From: JAGLCW01 sp964422555
GTDB taxonomy: Bacteria > Caldisericota > Caldisericia > UBA6126
Direction of reading: 5' to 3'
DNA length: 64,000 bases
NCBI GenBank assembly: GCA_964422555.1
Contig: CAYRBR010000002.1
Location: 11,529-75,528 of the forward strand
Shown here: piece by piece, positions 26,436-35,705 of the stretch
Position numbering within the stretch: the first letter of the stretch is position 1
Layout: every line of letters begins with the position of its first letter
The notes under the pieces: generated by a model
Told to the model about the DNA's origin: nothing
What the model saw: only the letters and a program-made list of their open reading frames with translations
Database searches by the model: none
Program-made: the position numbers and the translations under genes

Positions 26436-28212
26436 TCGATTCCTCCTGTTTCGTAGTAAGAGAATCTAATGCTTCTTGAATATTTGATGATAAATCACAA
26501 GTATCAACCTTTTCTTCTGGAATATATTTTACACGACTTATAGAAGATCGGATTGGAAGCTTCATTATATCTACAACCTTCAATGTTTTATTCTTCCGTA
26601 TACGTTGCAATGCCTCTTTATAAAGCAGAATTATGTTCTGGATCATATAAAACTGCTTCAATCCACTGGTATAAGTATCGATATCATCAAAAGCATTTTG
26701 ATGCAGGAAGTCTTCTCGAATCGATTTCGCAATTTCCATGACCAATTTTTCTGCTTCAGAAAGAGCGTCAGTTCCTACTAATCGAACAATTTCATTTAGC
26801 TCATTTTCTTTTTGTAGAATATTCATTGCCTGAATTCTATATTCTGGCCACAACTCATTTACATTCTTTTTAAAATAAGCATCCGTTAATCCGGAATATA
26901 GAGAATAGCTATTTAACCAATTAATTGCAGGAAAATGTCTTGCGTAAGCTAAAGAGGCTTCTAGGGACCAAAAAACTTTGACAACCCTAAGAGTAGCCTG
27001 TACTACAGGTTCGGATAAGTCGCCTCCGGGAGGAGATACAGCTCCAATCACGGACAAACTTCCCTCTTCACCACATAGAGTTTTCACTTTACCGGATCGT
27101 TCGTAAAAACCTGCTACTCGTGATGATAAATAAGCTGGATAACCTTCTTCTCCTGGCATTTCTTCTAATCTTCCTGATATTTCTCGCATTGCTTCTGCCC
27201 ACCTGGAGGTAGAATCAGCCATTATCGCGACATTATACCCCATATCCCTAAAATACTCAGCAATTGTAATTCCACTGTAAACTGATGCTTCTCTGGCAGC
27301 AACGGGCATATTCGATGTATTAGCAATTAGAATAGTTCTTTCCATCAAAGAACGCCCAGTTTTGGGGTCCTTTAAATGAGGGAACTCCATAAGGACGTCT
27401 GTCATTTCATTTCCACGTTCACCACAGCCTATATATACAATCATATCAGCTGAAGCCCATTTTGCTAATTGATGCTGAATTACGGTTTTACCTGAACCAA
27501 AAGGTCCTGGTACACAAGCCGTACCACCCTCTGCCACAGGATAAAACATATCAATAACTCGTTGTCCTGTAATTAAAGGTTGAGTTGGCACAATTCTGTT
27601 TGCAAAAGGTCTTTTTGTACGTACTGGCCAAACTTGAATCATTGTAATCTCTTGCTTATTACCCCTATCATCTTGAAGCACAGCAATAGGTTCTAGGCCA
27701 TTAAATTCGCCCTCTTCTATGGAAACAATTTTACCCCCCATAGTAGGTGGTATTAAAATATAATGTTTAATGGTTTCCGTTTCCTGAACCCAACCTATTT
27801 TCTGACCTTCTTGTATCTCATCGCCTTCTTTTTTCAAGGGATGAAAATGCCACTTTTTCTTTTTATCCAATGGCTCTACATCGATACCTCGGGCAATAAA
27901 ATCACCATGCTCATTATAAATTTCATTTAAAGGTCTTTGAATTCCATCGTATATCGCTCCAATGATCCCTGGTCCTAATGTTACAGACAATGGGTAACCA
28001 GAAGGAACTACAGGTTCTCCAGGTCTTAGTCCGGTAGTTTCTTCGTAACACTGGATATAAACTTGATTTTTATGAAGCTCAATAATCTCTCCAAAGAGTT
28101 TTCCATTGCCAATACGTACTACTTCCATCATATGTGCTTGAGGCATATTATCTGCAACAATTAACGGACCAGAAATACTAACAATTCTACCTTGTTGAGT
28201 ATCTTTATTCAT
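26428..28212 (-). CDS. ntpA: V-type ATP synthase catalytic subunit A
   Basis: A 594-residue catalytic subunit. The P-loop is GPFGSGKTVIQHQLAKWA, the catalytic Glu region is GCGERGNEMTDVL, and SRWAEAMREISGRLEEMPGEEGYPAYL is present. The characteristic non-homologous insert (about 110-200) is there. The start is ATG at 28212, with AAGGAG upstream; the frame stays open 12 codons further but the homology begins here. It overlaps ntpG by 8 bases. Confidence 0.97.
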   Translation of the reverse strand: MNKDTQQGRIVSISGPLIVADNMPQAHMMEVVRIGNGKLFGEIIELHKNQVYIQCYEETTGLRPGEPVVPSGYPLSVTLGPGIIGAIYDGIQRPLNEIYNEHGDFIARGIDVEPLDKKKKWHFHPLKKEGDEIQEGQKIGWVQETETIKHYILIPPTMGGKIVSIEEGEFNGLEPIAVLQDDRGNKQEITMIQVWPVRTKRPFANRIVPTQPLITGQRVIDMFYPVAEGGTACVPGPFGSGKTVIQHQLAKWASADMIVYIGCGERGNEMTDVLMEFPHLKDPKTGRSLMERTILIANTSNMPVAAREASVYSGITIAEYFRDMGYNVAIMADSTSRWAEAMREISGRLEEMPGEEGYPAYLSSRVAGFYERSGKVKTLCGEEGSLSVIGAVSPPGGDLSEPVVQATLRVVKVFWSLEASLAYARHFPAINWLNSYSLYSGLTDAYFKKNVNELWPEYRIQAMNILQKENELNEIVRLVGTDALSEAEKLVMEIAKSIREDFLHQNAFDDIDTYTSGLKQFYMIQNIILLYKEALQRIRKNKTLKVVDIMKLPIRSSISRVKYIPEEKVDTCDLSSNIQEALDSLTTKQEESND

Positions 28213-28552
28213 TGTTATCTCCTTCAGTTTTAACAATATCAATCCCAACAGCCCTTCTTATCATGTTAGATAACTTTCGAACTGCGATATCTCTAGAGCC
28301 AGTATTCGTTGGTATTGATATAACAATGGCATGATTTTCCTGAATCAATAGCTCGTTTTCAGGGGATATCTCTGGGATAAAAGTTTCCGTTACAATAAAA
28401 AAGCGATATTTTTTTTCATGAATTTCTTTATCGAGTACTTTGTTAAACTCTTTCCTATCGTTTACTGGAATTGTGTGAAACGAAAATGCAGAAAATATTC
28501 TAATAATATCCCTTTCGCCTATAACACAACCTTTAATCCTATCTGATTGCAT
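28205..28552 (-). CDS. ntpG: V-type ATP synthase subunit F (NtpG)
   Basis: A 115-residue protein in the position and size of the central-stalk F subunit (NtpG in Enterococcus naming). It has the N-terminal strand KGCVIGERDIIRIFSAF and a later FFIVTETFIPE, which fit the family. It binds subunit D in the rotor shaft. It overlaps ntpC by 14 bases and ntpA by 8. Confidence 0.9.
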   Translation of the reverse strand: MQSDRIKGCVIGERDIIRIFSAFSFHTIPVNDRKEFNKVLDKEIHEKKYRFFIVTETFIPEISPENELLIQENHAIVISIPTNTGSRDIAVRKLSNMIRRAVGIDIVKTEGDNNE

Positions 28553-29393
28553 GAATAATTATCTCCTTCAAATTAGTACATGGAAGTTGATATCTTGTAC
28601 AAACGTATAGCTTCTTTATCATCTCGATCTCTAGGATAAATCGTCCAAAATAGGAAACAACGTAATCTAAACTTGAACTTTCCCACGATGGCTTTCGAAT
28701 CAGTTTCCAAAATAATTCCCACCAGTACGTTTCAAAACGATACATAAATGTAAAATCGATGGATTTAACAGGTTTTTCTTTTTCGATATAGGGAATCCAA
28801 AGACTTGAGACAATATCTAGTTCCAACGATTGAAAATTACTTTCAAAGAGACTATTCAGAGAATGCTGAGAGATAGATCCACCAGGATAATAAACGTCTT
28901 TTTCTTCAGGATCCTGTTGCATTCTATTTCTGATTAGCTCAAAAATATTAAATCGATCAATAACATAGGATGCCAAGAGTAATGTATATTCGGTACCATT
29001 TTTAGCTAATGTGTAAAAATTTTTCAAGCGCTTTGAAAAATCTTCATTTTCAAGAAATGGAAAAATTTCTTCTTGGGAAAATACTACAGAATGAAGTCTT
29101 TCAAGAAACAAACGAATATAACTCTCGGGCAGCATCATTTTTGTTTGATCCATTTCGCTAAAGTAAAAAGCCCAGAGATCGTTCTCAAATTTTTTTGCAT
29201 CAAGAGTGTATTTAATTGTGTCGTATCGAGTATTTTTTAAGTTCCTAAATATATCTTCTAGAGTTAAACTCTGGTATAAACTCTTAATTGATTCTGCTGA
29301 AAGAAAAATCTCTTCTCGTGCTTTCAGAAAAGCGGAACAATATCCATACTCATAATCCTGAACTACTTTTTTAAGGTTTACAGTTTCATTCAT
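28539..29393 (-). CDS. ntpC: V-type ATP synthase subunit C
   Basis: A 284-residue helical subunit that sits on the rotor ring and connects to the shaft. The family pattern begins at DYEYGYCSAFLKAREEIFLS, so the ATG at 29393 (8-base overlap with ntpE) is preferred over the ATG at 29483, which would overlap ntpE by 98 bases. The C-terminal part (FMYRFETYWWELFWKLIR) keeps the aromatic-rich helix. Sequence is divergent but the operon position is diagnostic. Confidence 0.88.
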   Translation of the reverse strand: MNETVNLKKVVQDYEYGYCSAFLKAREEIFLSAESIKSLYQSLTLEDIFRNLKNTRYDTIKYTLDAKKFENDLWAFYFSEMDQTKMMLPESYIRLFLERLHSVVFSQEEIFPFLENEDFSKRLKNFYTLAKNGTEYTLLLASYVIDRFNIFELIRNRMQQDPEEKDVYYPGGSISQHSLNSLFESNFQSLELDIVSSLWIPYIEKEKPVKSIDFTFMYRFETYWWELFWKLIRKPSWESSSLDYVVSYFGRFILEIEMIKKLYVCTRYQLPCTNLKEIIIHAIR

Positions 29394-29952
29394 CGAATAA
29401 TTTTTTCCCAATGGTATTTTTGTTTTCATCAAGAAAGTCTTGTATTGTTTCTTGAAGAGGATAAATATATTTGACTCTTCCATCTATGCAAGCAATACCA
29501 GGTTCAATTAGGGAATCCACGCCCTTAAATGAATAGTTCGTTTCAAACTCAGCATTCTTTTCTGATTCAAATACATCTAAGAGTTCAGAACTACAGTACA
29601 AGTCACCTTTACCAGGTAAAACCTGATTCATTTTTTGTAGATATGCGGAAGGATTTTCTTTAATATCTTTAATATAAACTGCAAGCAATTTCTTCTGTAC
29701 ACGTAGAATTAAATCATGTCTCATGTGGAGAATTTGCTTTTTATAATCTGAATCTGCCTGAAATTTCATTCGATTCGTACGTCCGTGAAAATCATTCTCA
29801 AGGTGATCTTTTTGTGTTTTATCTCTCTGTAAAAGGTCACTCATAAAAGCGCTTAGCTCTTCATCAATACTCTTTTTAGTTTTATCGATTAAATTTTTTG
29901 CTTCTGTTTTTGCTTCAGAAGTAACAACTTCTTTTAGTTTCTGTATATTCAT
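29386..29952 (-). CDS. ntpE: V-type ATP synthase subunit E (peripheral stalk)
   Basis: A 188-residue protein. The N-terminal coiled coil (about 1-90) has AKTEAKNLIDKTKKSID and KKQILHMRHDLI. A small globular C-terminal domain binds the head. It is one half of the peripheral stalk, paired with the small subunit encoded at 32490-32801. Order between ntpK and ntpC is as in Enterococcus. Confidence 0.9.
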   Translation of the reverse strand: MNIQKLKEVVTSEAKTEAKNLIDKTKKSIDEELSAFMSDLLQRDKTQKDHLENDFHGRTNRMKFQADSDYKKQILHMRHDLILRVQKKLLAVYIKDIKENPSAYLQKMNQVLPGKGDLYCSSELLDVFESEKNAEFETNYSFKGVDSLIEPGIACIDGRVKYIYPLQETIQDFLDENKNTIGKKLFDE

Positions 29953-29953
29953 C

Positions 29954-30466
29954 TTAAAATATGGACGAACCTTGAATAAAAGTCAACAACAAGAATCCGC
30001 CAACAAATGCTAAAAGTGAGTATGTTTCAACAAGAGCAGGGAATAATAGTGCACTACCAGATTTTTCAGGTTGTTTAACAGTTAGATTTATTGCTGCAGC
30101 AGAGCTCTTACCCTGATATATCGCAGAAGAATAAAGAACAACACCAATCAGGATGAAAGCAATGCATAATGCTAAACCAGCCTGAACGGTCAAAGTTGCG
30201 CCAGTACTTAAACCCATTTGCTGCATGCCTAAGAAACAAAGTACAAATCCATACAAACCTTGAGTAGCAGGCAGAGCCATAAGAACAAACAAGCGTCCAA
30301 ACAAATCTGGTTTTTCCGATAATGCTCCTGCAGCCTGGTTTCCGGATATATAAAGAGCTTTCGCTGAGCCCATGCCGCTGAGCATCAGACACACAAAAAG
30401 ACCAACTACATTCCAACCTTGACCAGAACTGAAAAAGTACTTCATTAAAACATCTGCAAATGTCAT
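29954..30466 (-). CDS. ntpK: V-type ATP synthase rotor subunit K, predicted Na+ type
   Basis: A 170-residue double-hairpin proteolipid with four helices. Residues L65, T68, Q69, Q118 and E147 fall in LPATQGLYG, IYQGK and PALVETY. They align with the Na+ ligands L61, T64, Q65, Q110 and E139 of Enterococcus hirae NtpK, with constant offsets of 4 and 8. Only the second hairpin has the carboxylate. GGAGG precedes the ATG and the gene touches the ntpI stop. Na+ translocation is inferred. Confidence 0.95.
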   Translation of the reverse strand: MTFADVLMKYFFSSGQGWNVVGLFVCLMLSGMGSAKALYISGNQAAGALSEKPDLFGRLFVLMALPATQGLYGFVLCFLGMQQMGLSTGATLTVQAGLALCIAFILIGVVLYSSAIYQGKSSAAAINLTVKQPEKSGSALLFPALVETYSLLAFVGGFLLLTFIQGSSIF

Positions 30467-32484
30467 TATTTTGCCTCCTTGATAATAAAGACATGCCTAT
30501 ATCGATGGGTATAAGCACAATACTCACTACCCCCATCTTCATAAAATCGACTAAACATCTCATAAAAGAGAAGTCTAACTGGGTGTACAAAAGATCCAAT
30601 AATGTTTAAAAGAAAGTTGAAAATATTTAAAAACACGATCATTACAATCGTAAAAACAATTCCCACGACAGGAATACTGTTAAACATACTTGCAATCAAA
30701 TTAAAAGACATTGCCATAGAGGAAGTTGCAACCATTAAAGCGGCTAAACGTAAGTAAGAAAGAATATCGCCAAGAAGTGTGGCAGCTCCGTAGGAGCTTT
30801 TTATACCGTACATATTTAAAAAGCCTTTAATGATTCCTTTAAATATGTTTTTCCCCCCCTGCAAGAAACCTCCAATAAAAATCATAATTAATGCAAAGAT
30901 GCAAATCCATTGTGCTAAAGATACAAGAAGCTGTGGATAATATCCTGGAACAAGAAATTGACCTGCAAGAATGACAGCACACGGAATGAATAAAATCCAT
31001 GATAAATTATTAAACACTGCTTCAGTATAGCTTTTTTCTTTCAGTCTTTGGAAAAAAGACATTGCAATAGCTACACATTGTAAAACAGCTCCTAAGTATA
31101 TTACAACAACCATTAATGCTATGAAATTCTGGGATGGATTCATAACTCCCACCATACTTTTTAGAGTGATGAAAAAGGAATTACTAGGCAAATACGAAGT
31201 AGTAAAAAGATCCCCAGCCCATGATTCAGTTAATGCCCCAAAAATGAAAGCAAATAAACCGGCCCAGAAGAATATTTGAAAAAAATGAACTGTTCCGATA
31301 TCATGTTTGTGCTTTTTCATAGAGTATGCACAGATTGCCATCAAGGACAACCCATAGATTCCATCAGCAAAAGCAATCCCGAAAAGAACAATAAAAACAA
31401 AACCAATTAAAGCAGTTGGATCAATAACTCCATATCTAGGTATTCCATACATGCGTACTAAAAACTCAAAGGGTTTAACCCAGGAATTATTAACAAGCTT
31501 TACTGGAGAATTAGTCGGATTTTTTTCAACATCAACATATACATTTGGATAAGAGTCCTCAATAATTTTTAGAATCTCATCTGATTTTGATGCAGGGATG
31601 AAGCCTTCAATATAAACAACTTGCTTTGTTTCAGCAAAGTGTTGAACTCCGTTTGCTCGATCCAATTGATTTAAAAGAAAATCTTTCCAAAGGTGCACAG
31701 ATGTTGTACTGTTTGCATAATTCTGTAAAACTGAATCCCAATTAATAATTTGTTCTGAGTAGACCCTGATTTGTTCCTCGAGATTTTCAATAATTTCTTT
31801 TGGTTTACCCTCAAGGTTTTTAAAATTATGCTCCTTAAATCCTGCTCTTTTTAGATATTTTTGAATTTCTTGATGATCGCTTGAAGCATACAAGACAACA
31901 AAACTGATTATTTCTTTCTTTTGTTTTGCTGAAGAATAGATAGGGTATATCACCGAGTGTTCTGTAAGAAATTTAAATTGTTCAATGTCTTGAAGAGTTT
32001 TTCCTTCAGCTTTAAGAAATTTAACAGTTACTCTAGTAATGTTCGGAATATCACTAAAATTGAAACTAAATTTTGCAAAGGGGGTTAATTCAGTTATTAA
32101 CGAAGAGTATAGATCAATTTGCTGTTGTGCTTCTTTCTTCCTTTCGGATAGAGAAGAAACTTCTTGATATACATCGTCAAATTGATTTTCATCCCTTATT
32201 TTTTCAATCTCGTGTTCAGTAAAAAGAGGTTTCTTTGGAATAAAATTATCTATGAATGCTTTTTTCTCTGGTTGTATATCCTGGAACACATTAAGAAGAT
32301 AATTTGCTTTTTTCAAATTCTCCTTTACCTCTGAGAGTTCGACAGAGGAAGGAACAACTTCTTTGCCAAAGGAAGATACATTTTTTAAATGGACTACCCC
32401 ATTCTCAAAAAGGATATCCCTAAAAATTGATACTTCCTTTTTGGGAACAACAAAACGGAATAAATGAAGTTTATCAATAGCCAT
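30466..32484 (-). CDS. ntpI: V-type ATP synthase subunit I (membrane stator)
   Basis: A 672-residue protein. The soluble N-terminal half (about 1-340) contains coiled coils that anchor the peripheral stalks. The C-terminal half has 7-8 membrane helices, with motifs FGIAFADGIYGL and GDILSYLRLAALMVATSSMA. The essential Arg of the ion channel is in SYLRLAAL. It separates the two ion half-channels against the NtpK ring. Five bases separate it from the small stalk gene upstream. Confidence 0.95.
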   Translation of the reverse strand: MAIDKLHLFRFVVPKKEVSIFRDILFENGVVHLKNVSSFGKEVVPSSVELSEVKENLKKANYLLNVFQDIQPEKKAFIDNFIPKKPLFTEHEIEKIRDENQFDDVYQEVSSLSERKKEAQQQIDLYSSLITELTPFAKFSFNFSDIPNITRVTVKFLKAEGKTLQDIEQFKFLTEHSVIYPIYSSAKQKKEIISFVVLYASSDHQEIQKYLKRAGFKEHNFKNLEGKPKEIIENLEEQIRVYSEQIINWDSVLQNYANSTTSVHLWKDFLLNQLDRANGVQHFAETKQVVYIEGFIPASKSDEILKIIEDSYPNVYVDVEKNPTNSPVKLVNNSWVKPFEFLVRMYGIPRYGVIDPTALIGFVFIVLFGIAFADGIYGLSLMAICAYSMKKHKHDIGTVHFFQIFFWAGLFAFIFGALTESWAGDLFTTSYLPSNSFFITLKSMVGVMNPSQNFIALMVVVIYLGAVLQCVAIAMSFFQRLKEKSYTEAVFNNLSWILFIPCAVILAGQFLVPGYYPQLLVSLAQWICIFALIMIFIGGFLQGGKNIFKGIIKGFLNMYGIKSSYGAATLLGDILSYLRLAALMVATSSMAMSFNLIASMFNSIPVVGIVFTIVMIVFLNIFNFLLNIIGSFVHPVRLLFYEMFSRFYEDGGSEYCAYTHRYRHVFIIKEAK

Positions 32485-32489
32485 ATTAG

Positions 32490-32801
32490 TTACTTATTAA
32501 GATATAACCGAAACAAATCAATAATTGAATCAATCTGTTCTTCATATCTTTTGTTTGATCGGTTTAATAGTACAGAAAATTTTTGCTTGTATTCCTGTGT
32601 CAGTTCTCTTTTTAATGTATCAATTTGGTTGTTGAACTTCTTTTCTATGACTTCTATGTCCTGTTTTTGTTTACGTAGCCGCTCTACTTTCTCTTGTTCA
32701 AAACTTTCAACAATGGCTTTACATTCTTTTCTTGCATCTGAAACTAGCTCTTCAGATTCTTTTTCAAGTCTAGCTATAGTGTCAAAAACTTCTGAGTTCA
32801 C
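32490..32801 (-). CDS. ntpF: V-type ATP synthase small coiled-coil stalk subunit
   Basis: A 103-residue, almost entirely coiled-coil protein (IARLEKESEELVSDARKE...). It occupies the first position of the cluster, where Enterococcus has ntpF (the G/H-type subunit). It pairs with NtpE in the peripheral stalk. The start is GTG at 32801, with AAAGG about 10 bases upstream. The call rests on position, size and coiled-coil content. Confidence 0.82.
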   Translation of the reverse strand: MNSEVFDTIARLEKESEELVSDARKECKAIVESFEQEKVERLRKQKQDIEVIEKKFNNQIDTLKRELTQEYKQKFSVLLNRSNKRYEEQIDSIIDLFRLYLNK

Positions 32802-32838
32802 AGTATATTACCTTTCTATTAAAAAATACCCATCAATT

Positions 32839-34296
32839 TTAACGTGAAGATGTAACAACTTCAACCTTTCCATTTTCCTCTATCCCCTGAACTACTGCTC
32901 CATCCTTTTTCATTTGAACAAGTAAATCAACTACATTTTGAGTAATAATCTCGCCAGGGCAGACAAATGGAATACCAGGAGGATAAGGGGCAATAATTCT
33001 CTTTGAAATATGTCCATCAGCATGTTCGAATGGGATTAACTTAAAATCCATATTAAAAGCTTCAGCAGGAGTGAACACCTGATAGGGTATTCTAGGGATA
33101 CGAATAAACTGTTTCATGTTTGTTTTCCCTTTATTTTCCATAAACCATCGCATTGCATCTACTAAAATGTCGATATCTTCTTTCGTAGTTCCCCCGGTAA
33201 TAAGCGAAAGAATATTGTTTAAAGCCGAAAGTTCAATCTCAATATTAAACTTACTATTAAGCATATGCTCCACTTCAAAACCAGAATGAAACATGGGATT
33301 TGTTAAAATACCCAGTTTTGTTGAATCCCATTCAATAATGCCAGATTTTCCAATAATATTCTCTGAAATGAATCGTAGACCATTAATTTTTCTCAATTCT
33401 TCTCTTGCATAAGTTGCGGTTTCAAGTGCTTTGGTCCATATATCTACTCCATGATGAGACATCATTTTTCTGCAAGCATCTATCGACATCATAAGTAAAT
33501 AGTTTGGTGAAGAAGACTGAAGCATTGCCAGTATAGAAGACAGTCTATCAATATCTATTCTGTTACCGTTGACGTGAAGAAGAGCAGTCTGGGTTAAAGC
33601 TGGTAGAGATTTATGTGTCGACTGTGTGATCATATCAGCACCACGTTGAATAGATGAGGTAGGTAAATCGGGATGGAAGGGGAAGTGGGCACCATGCGCT
33701 TCATCAACCAAAACAATCAAGTCATTTTCGTGGGCAATTCTAATAAGCTCCATCATATTTTGTGCCATACCGTAATAGTTGGGTGAAGTCAGAAGAACAG
33801 CTTTTGCATCAGGATTCTCATCAATAGCATCCTGTAAAGTTTGAGGTAAAACCCCTGCCATAATCTGGTACTCAGGAATCATCTCAGGTTGAATCCAAAT
33901 AGGAGTAATATTGCCTATTGTGATCCCACCAATGGCACATCGATGGGAATTTCTTTGAACAATCAATTTTTCACCTGGTTTAACAGCTGTCAGGATCATA
34001 GACATAACTCCCACTGTGCTACCATTAACTAGAAAAAAAGTTTGTTCAGCACCAAATGCTGATGCAGCCAATTCTTGGGAAGCCTTTAAAACACCTTCCG
34101 CTTTATGTAAATAATCGACTCCCTCAACCTCTGTTAAGTCATATAAGAAGAAATTGTTTTTAACAACTTCTTCTAAACTCTCTGGAATTATTCTAGCTCT
34201 GGCATGCCCAGGCATGTGGAATGCAGTTCTATTTTTGTTAACATATTTTTGTACAGCATCAATAAAAGGTGTCTCGAATTGAGAATACTTTTTCAT
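32839..34296 (-). CDS. speA: Orn/Lys/Arg decarboxylase, group III-like (SpeA-type)
   Basis: A 485-residue PLP enzyme. The N-terminus has RTAFHMPGHARAR, followed by DLTEVEGVDYLH, FLVNGSTVGVMS and VDEAHGAHF. The PLP lysine is in TQSTHKSLPALTQ. The length fits the Bacillus SpeA/YaaO-type short family (arginine or lysine decarboxylase) rather than the 700-residue inducible enzymes. It would make agmatine or cadaverine for polyamines. It overlaps gatB by 4 bases and precedes the V-ATPase genes by 37 bases. Confidence 0.88.
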   Translation of the reverse strand: MKKYSQFETPFIDAVQKYVNKNRTAFHMPGHARARIIPESLEEVVKNNFFLYDLTEVEGVDYLHKAEGVLKASQELAASAFGAEQTFFLVNGSTVGVMSMILTAVKPGEKLIVQRNSHRCAIGGITIGNITPIWIQPEMIPEYQIMAGVLPQTLQDAIDENPDAKAVLLTSPNYYGMAQNMMELIRIAHENDLIVLVDEAHGAHFPFHPDLPTSSIQRGADMITQSTHKSLPALTQTALLHVNGNRIDIDRLSSILAMLQSSSPNYLLMMSIDACRKMMSHHGVDIWTKALETATYAREELRKINGLRFISENIIGKSGIIEWDSTKLGILTNPMFHSGFEVEHMLNSKFNIEIELSALNNILSLITGGTTKEDIDILVDAMRWFMENKGKTNMKQFIRIPRIPYQVFTPAEAFNMDFKLIPFEHADGHISKRIIAPYPPGIPFVCPGEIITQNVVDLLVQMKKDGAVVQGIEENGKVEVVTSSR

Positions 34297-35705
34297 TCAC
34301 TAAGTACCTCCATTAAAATTTTATTTAGAATTTTGGGATTCCCTTTTCCCTTCGTTTTTTTCATACATTGCCCCATAAACAAACCAAAAAGCTTTTTGTT
34401 GCCAGCCTTATATCTTTCAACCTCTTTTTCATTTTCACGCAATACCTCTATTACTGTTTCTTTTAATGCGTTTTCATCTGTTACTTGTAGAAGTCCTTTT
34501 TCTTGAACTATAACAGAAGGATTCTTTTTTGTTTCAATGACTTCCTCAAATACAGTTTTCGCAATTGTTCCAGAAATTGTACCTTTTTTTATCAATGATA
34601 AAAGATCAGTTAACTGGGAAGGTTGAATTCCTACTTCATTTATAGAGCAATTCTTTTTATTCATACATTTCATAATTTCAGAGGATATCCAATTAGCAAT
34701 GAGTTTTGCATCCTCAAAATGAGAAAGGCATTCATCAAAATATTGCAGTGTTTCAGGATTTTCAGTCATCAATGAAATATCGTACTCCGATAGATTGTAA
34801 TTATCTTTTAAACGTTTACATGCTTGATGAGGTAATTCGGGCATTTGGGATACTGTATTTGTAATCATTTCTTCTGTTACAAACAAAGAGTGTAAATCTG
34901 GTTCTGGAAAATATCGATAATCAGACTTAGAGTCTTTTATTCGCATGGTTACAGTTTCACCCTTCGATTCATCCCAGGTTCTTGTTTCAGAAAAAATATT
35001 CTCATGCTTGTTTAGACAATCATCTTGGCGTTCAATTTCATATTTAATCGCTCGAACAACAGCTCGAAATGAATTTAAATTCTTAACTTCAACCTTTTGA
35101 CCTAAAGATCCATCGGGATTGTCTAAAGAAACATTCACGTCACACCGAAGCGCTCCTTCTTCCATTTTTCCAGTAGATATTCCAAGGTACATAACAAGTT
35201 GCTGCAGTTTTTCAAGGAATAAACCAGCATCTTCTGGTTTTTTTATACAAGGAGCAGTTACTACCTCTAAAAGTGGAACTCCACAGCGATTGTAGTTTAT
35301 TAGGGTTTTCTTTGATTCATTCTCATGAATCATCTTAGCCGAATCTTCCTCCACGTGAACTCTTTCTATTTGAACACTAGACTCGCCCACAACCAAGTAA
35401 CCATTTGATATTAGTGGAATTGTATCTTGTGTTATCTGGTATCCTTTTGGCATATCAGGATAAAAGTAATTTTTTCTTGAAAAATCTGATATCAAATTCA
35501 CAGTCCCATTCAGAGTTTTACCTAAGAGGATTCCCATTTCTACAGCCTTTTTATTTGGAACTGGTAGTGCTCCTGGATAACCCATACAAACAGGGCATAC
35601 GTTTGTGTTTGGTAAATCTCCAAAACTAGCTTTACAGCGACAAAACATCTTCGTTTCAGTTAATAATTGTAGGTGTATTTCAAGACCTATAGTGGGTTGT
35701 CGCAT
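34293..35705 (-). CDS. gatB: Asp/Glu-tRNA amidotransferase subunit B
   Basis: A 470-residue subunit. GLEIHLQLLTETKMFC at the N-terminus and CPVCMGYPGALPVPN are the GatB signatures, including zinc-binding cysteines. The C-terminal YqeY-like tail contains NPKILNKILMEVL. It binds mischarged Glu-tRNA(Gln)/Asp-tRNA(Asn) and amidates it with ammonia from GatA. AGGAGG lies 6 bases before the ATG, and the start is inside gatA. Confidence 0.96.
   Translation of the reverse strand: MRQPTIGLEIHLQLLTETKMFCRCKASFGDLPNTNVCPVCMGYPGALPVPNKKAVEMGILLGKTLNGTVNLISDFSRKNYFYPDMPKGYQITQDTIPLISNGYLVVGESSVQIERVHVEEDSAKMIHENESKKTLINYNRCGVPLLEVVTAPCIKKPEDAGLFLEKLQQLVMYLGISTGKMEEGALRCDVNVSLDNPDGSLGQKVEVKNLNSFRAVVRAIKYEIERQDDCLNKHENIFSETRTWDESKGETVTMRIKDSKSDYRYFPEPDLHSLFVTEEMITNTVSQMPELPHQACKRLKDNYNLSEYDISLMTENPETLQYFDECLSHFEDAKLIANWISSEIMKCMNKKNCSINEVGIQPSQLTDLLSLIKKGTISGTIAKTVFEEVIETKKNPSVIVQEKGLLQVTDENALKETVIEVLRENEKEVERYKAGNKKLFGLFMGQCMKKTKGKGNPKILNKILMEVLSE

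Noticed and set aside
29386..29483. Upstream ATG giving ntpC a 98-base overlap with ntpE
   Set aside because: Family similarity starts after the ATG at 29393, which gives the usual 8-base overlap.
30108..30599. 163-codon minus-strand frame across ntpK and ntpI
   Set aside because: Shadow of two well-supported V-ATPase genes in another frame.
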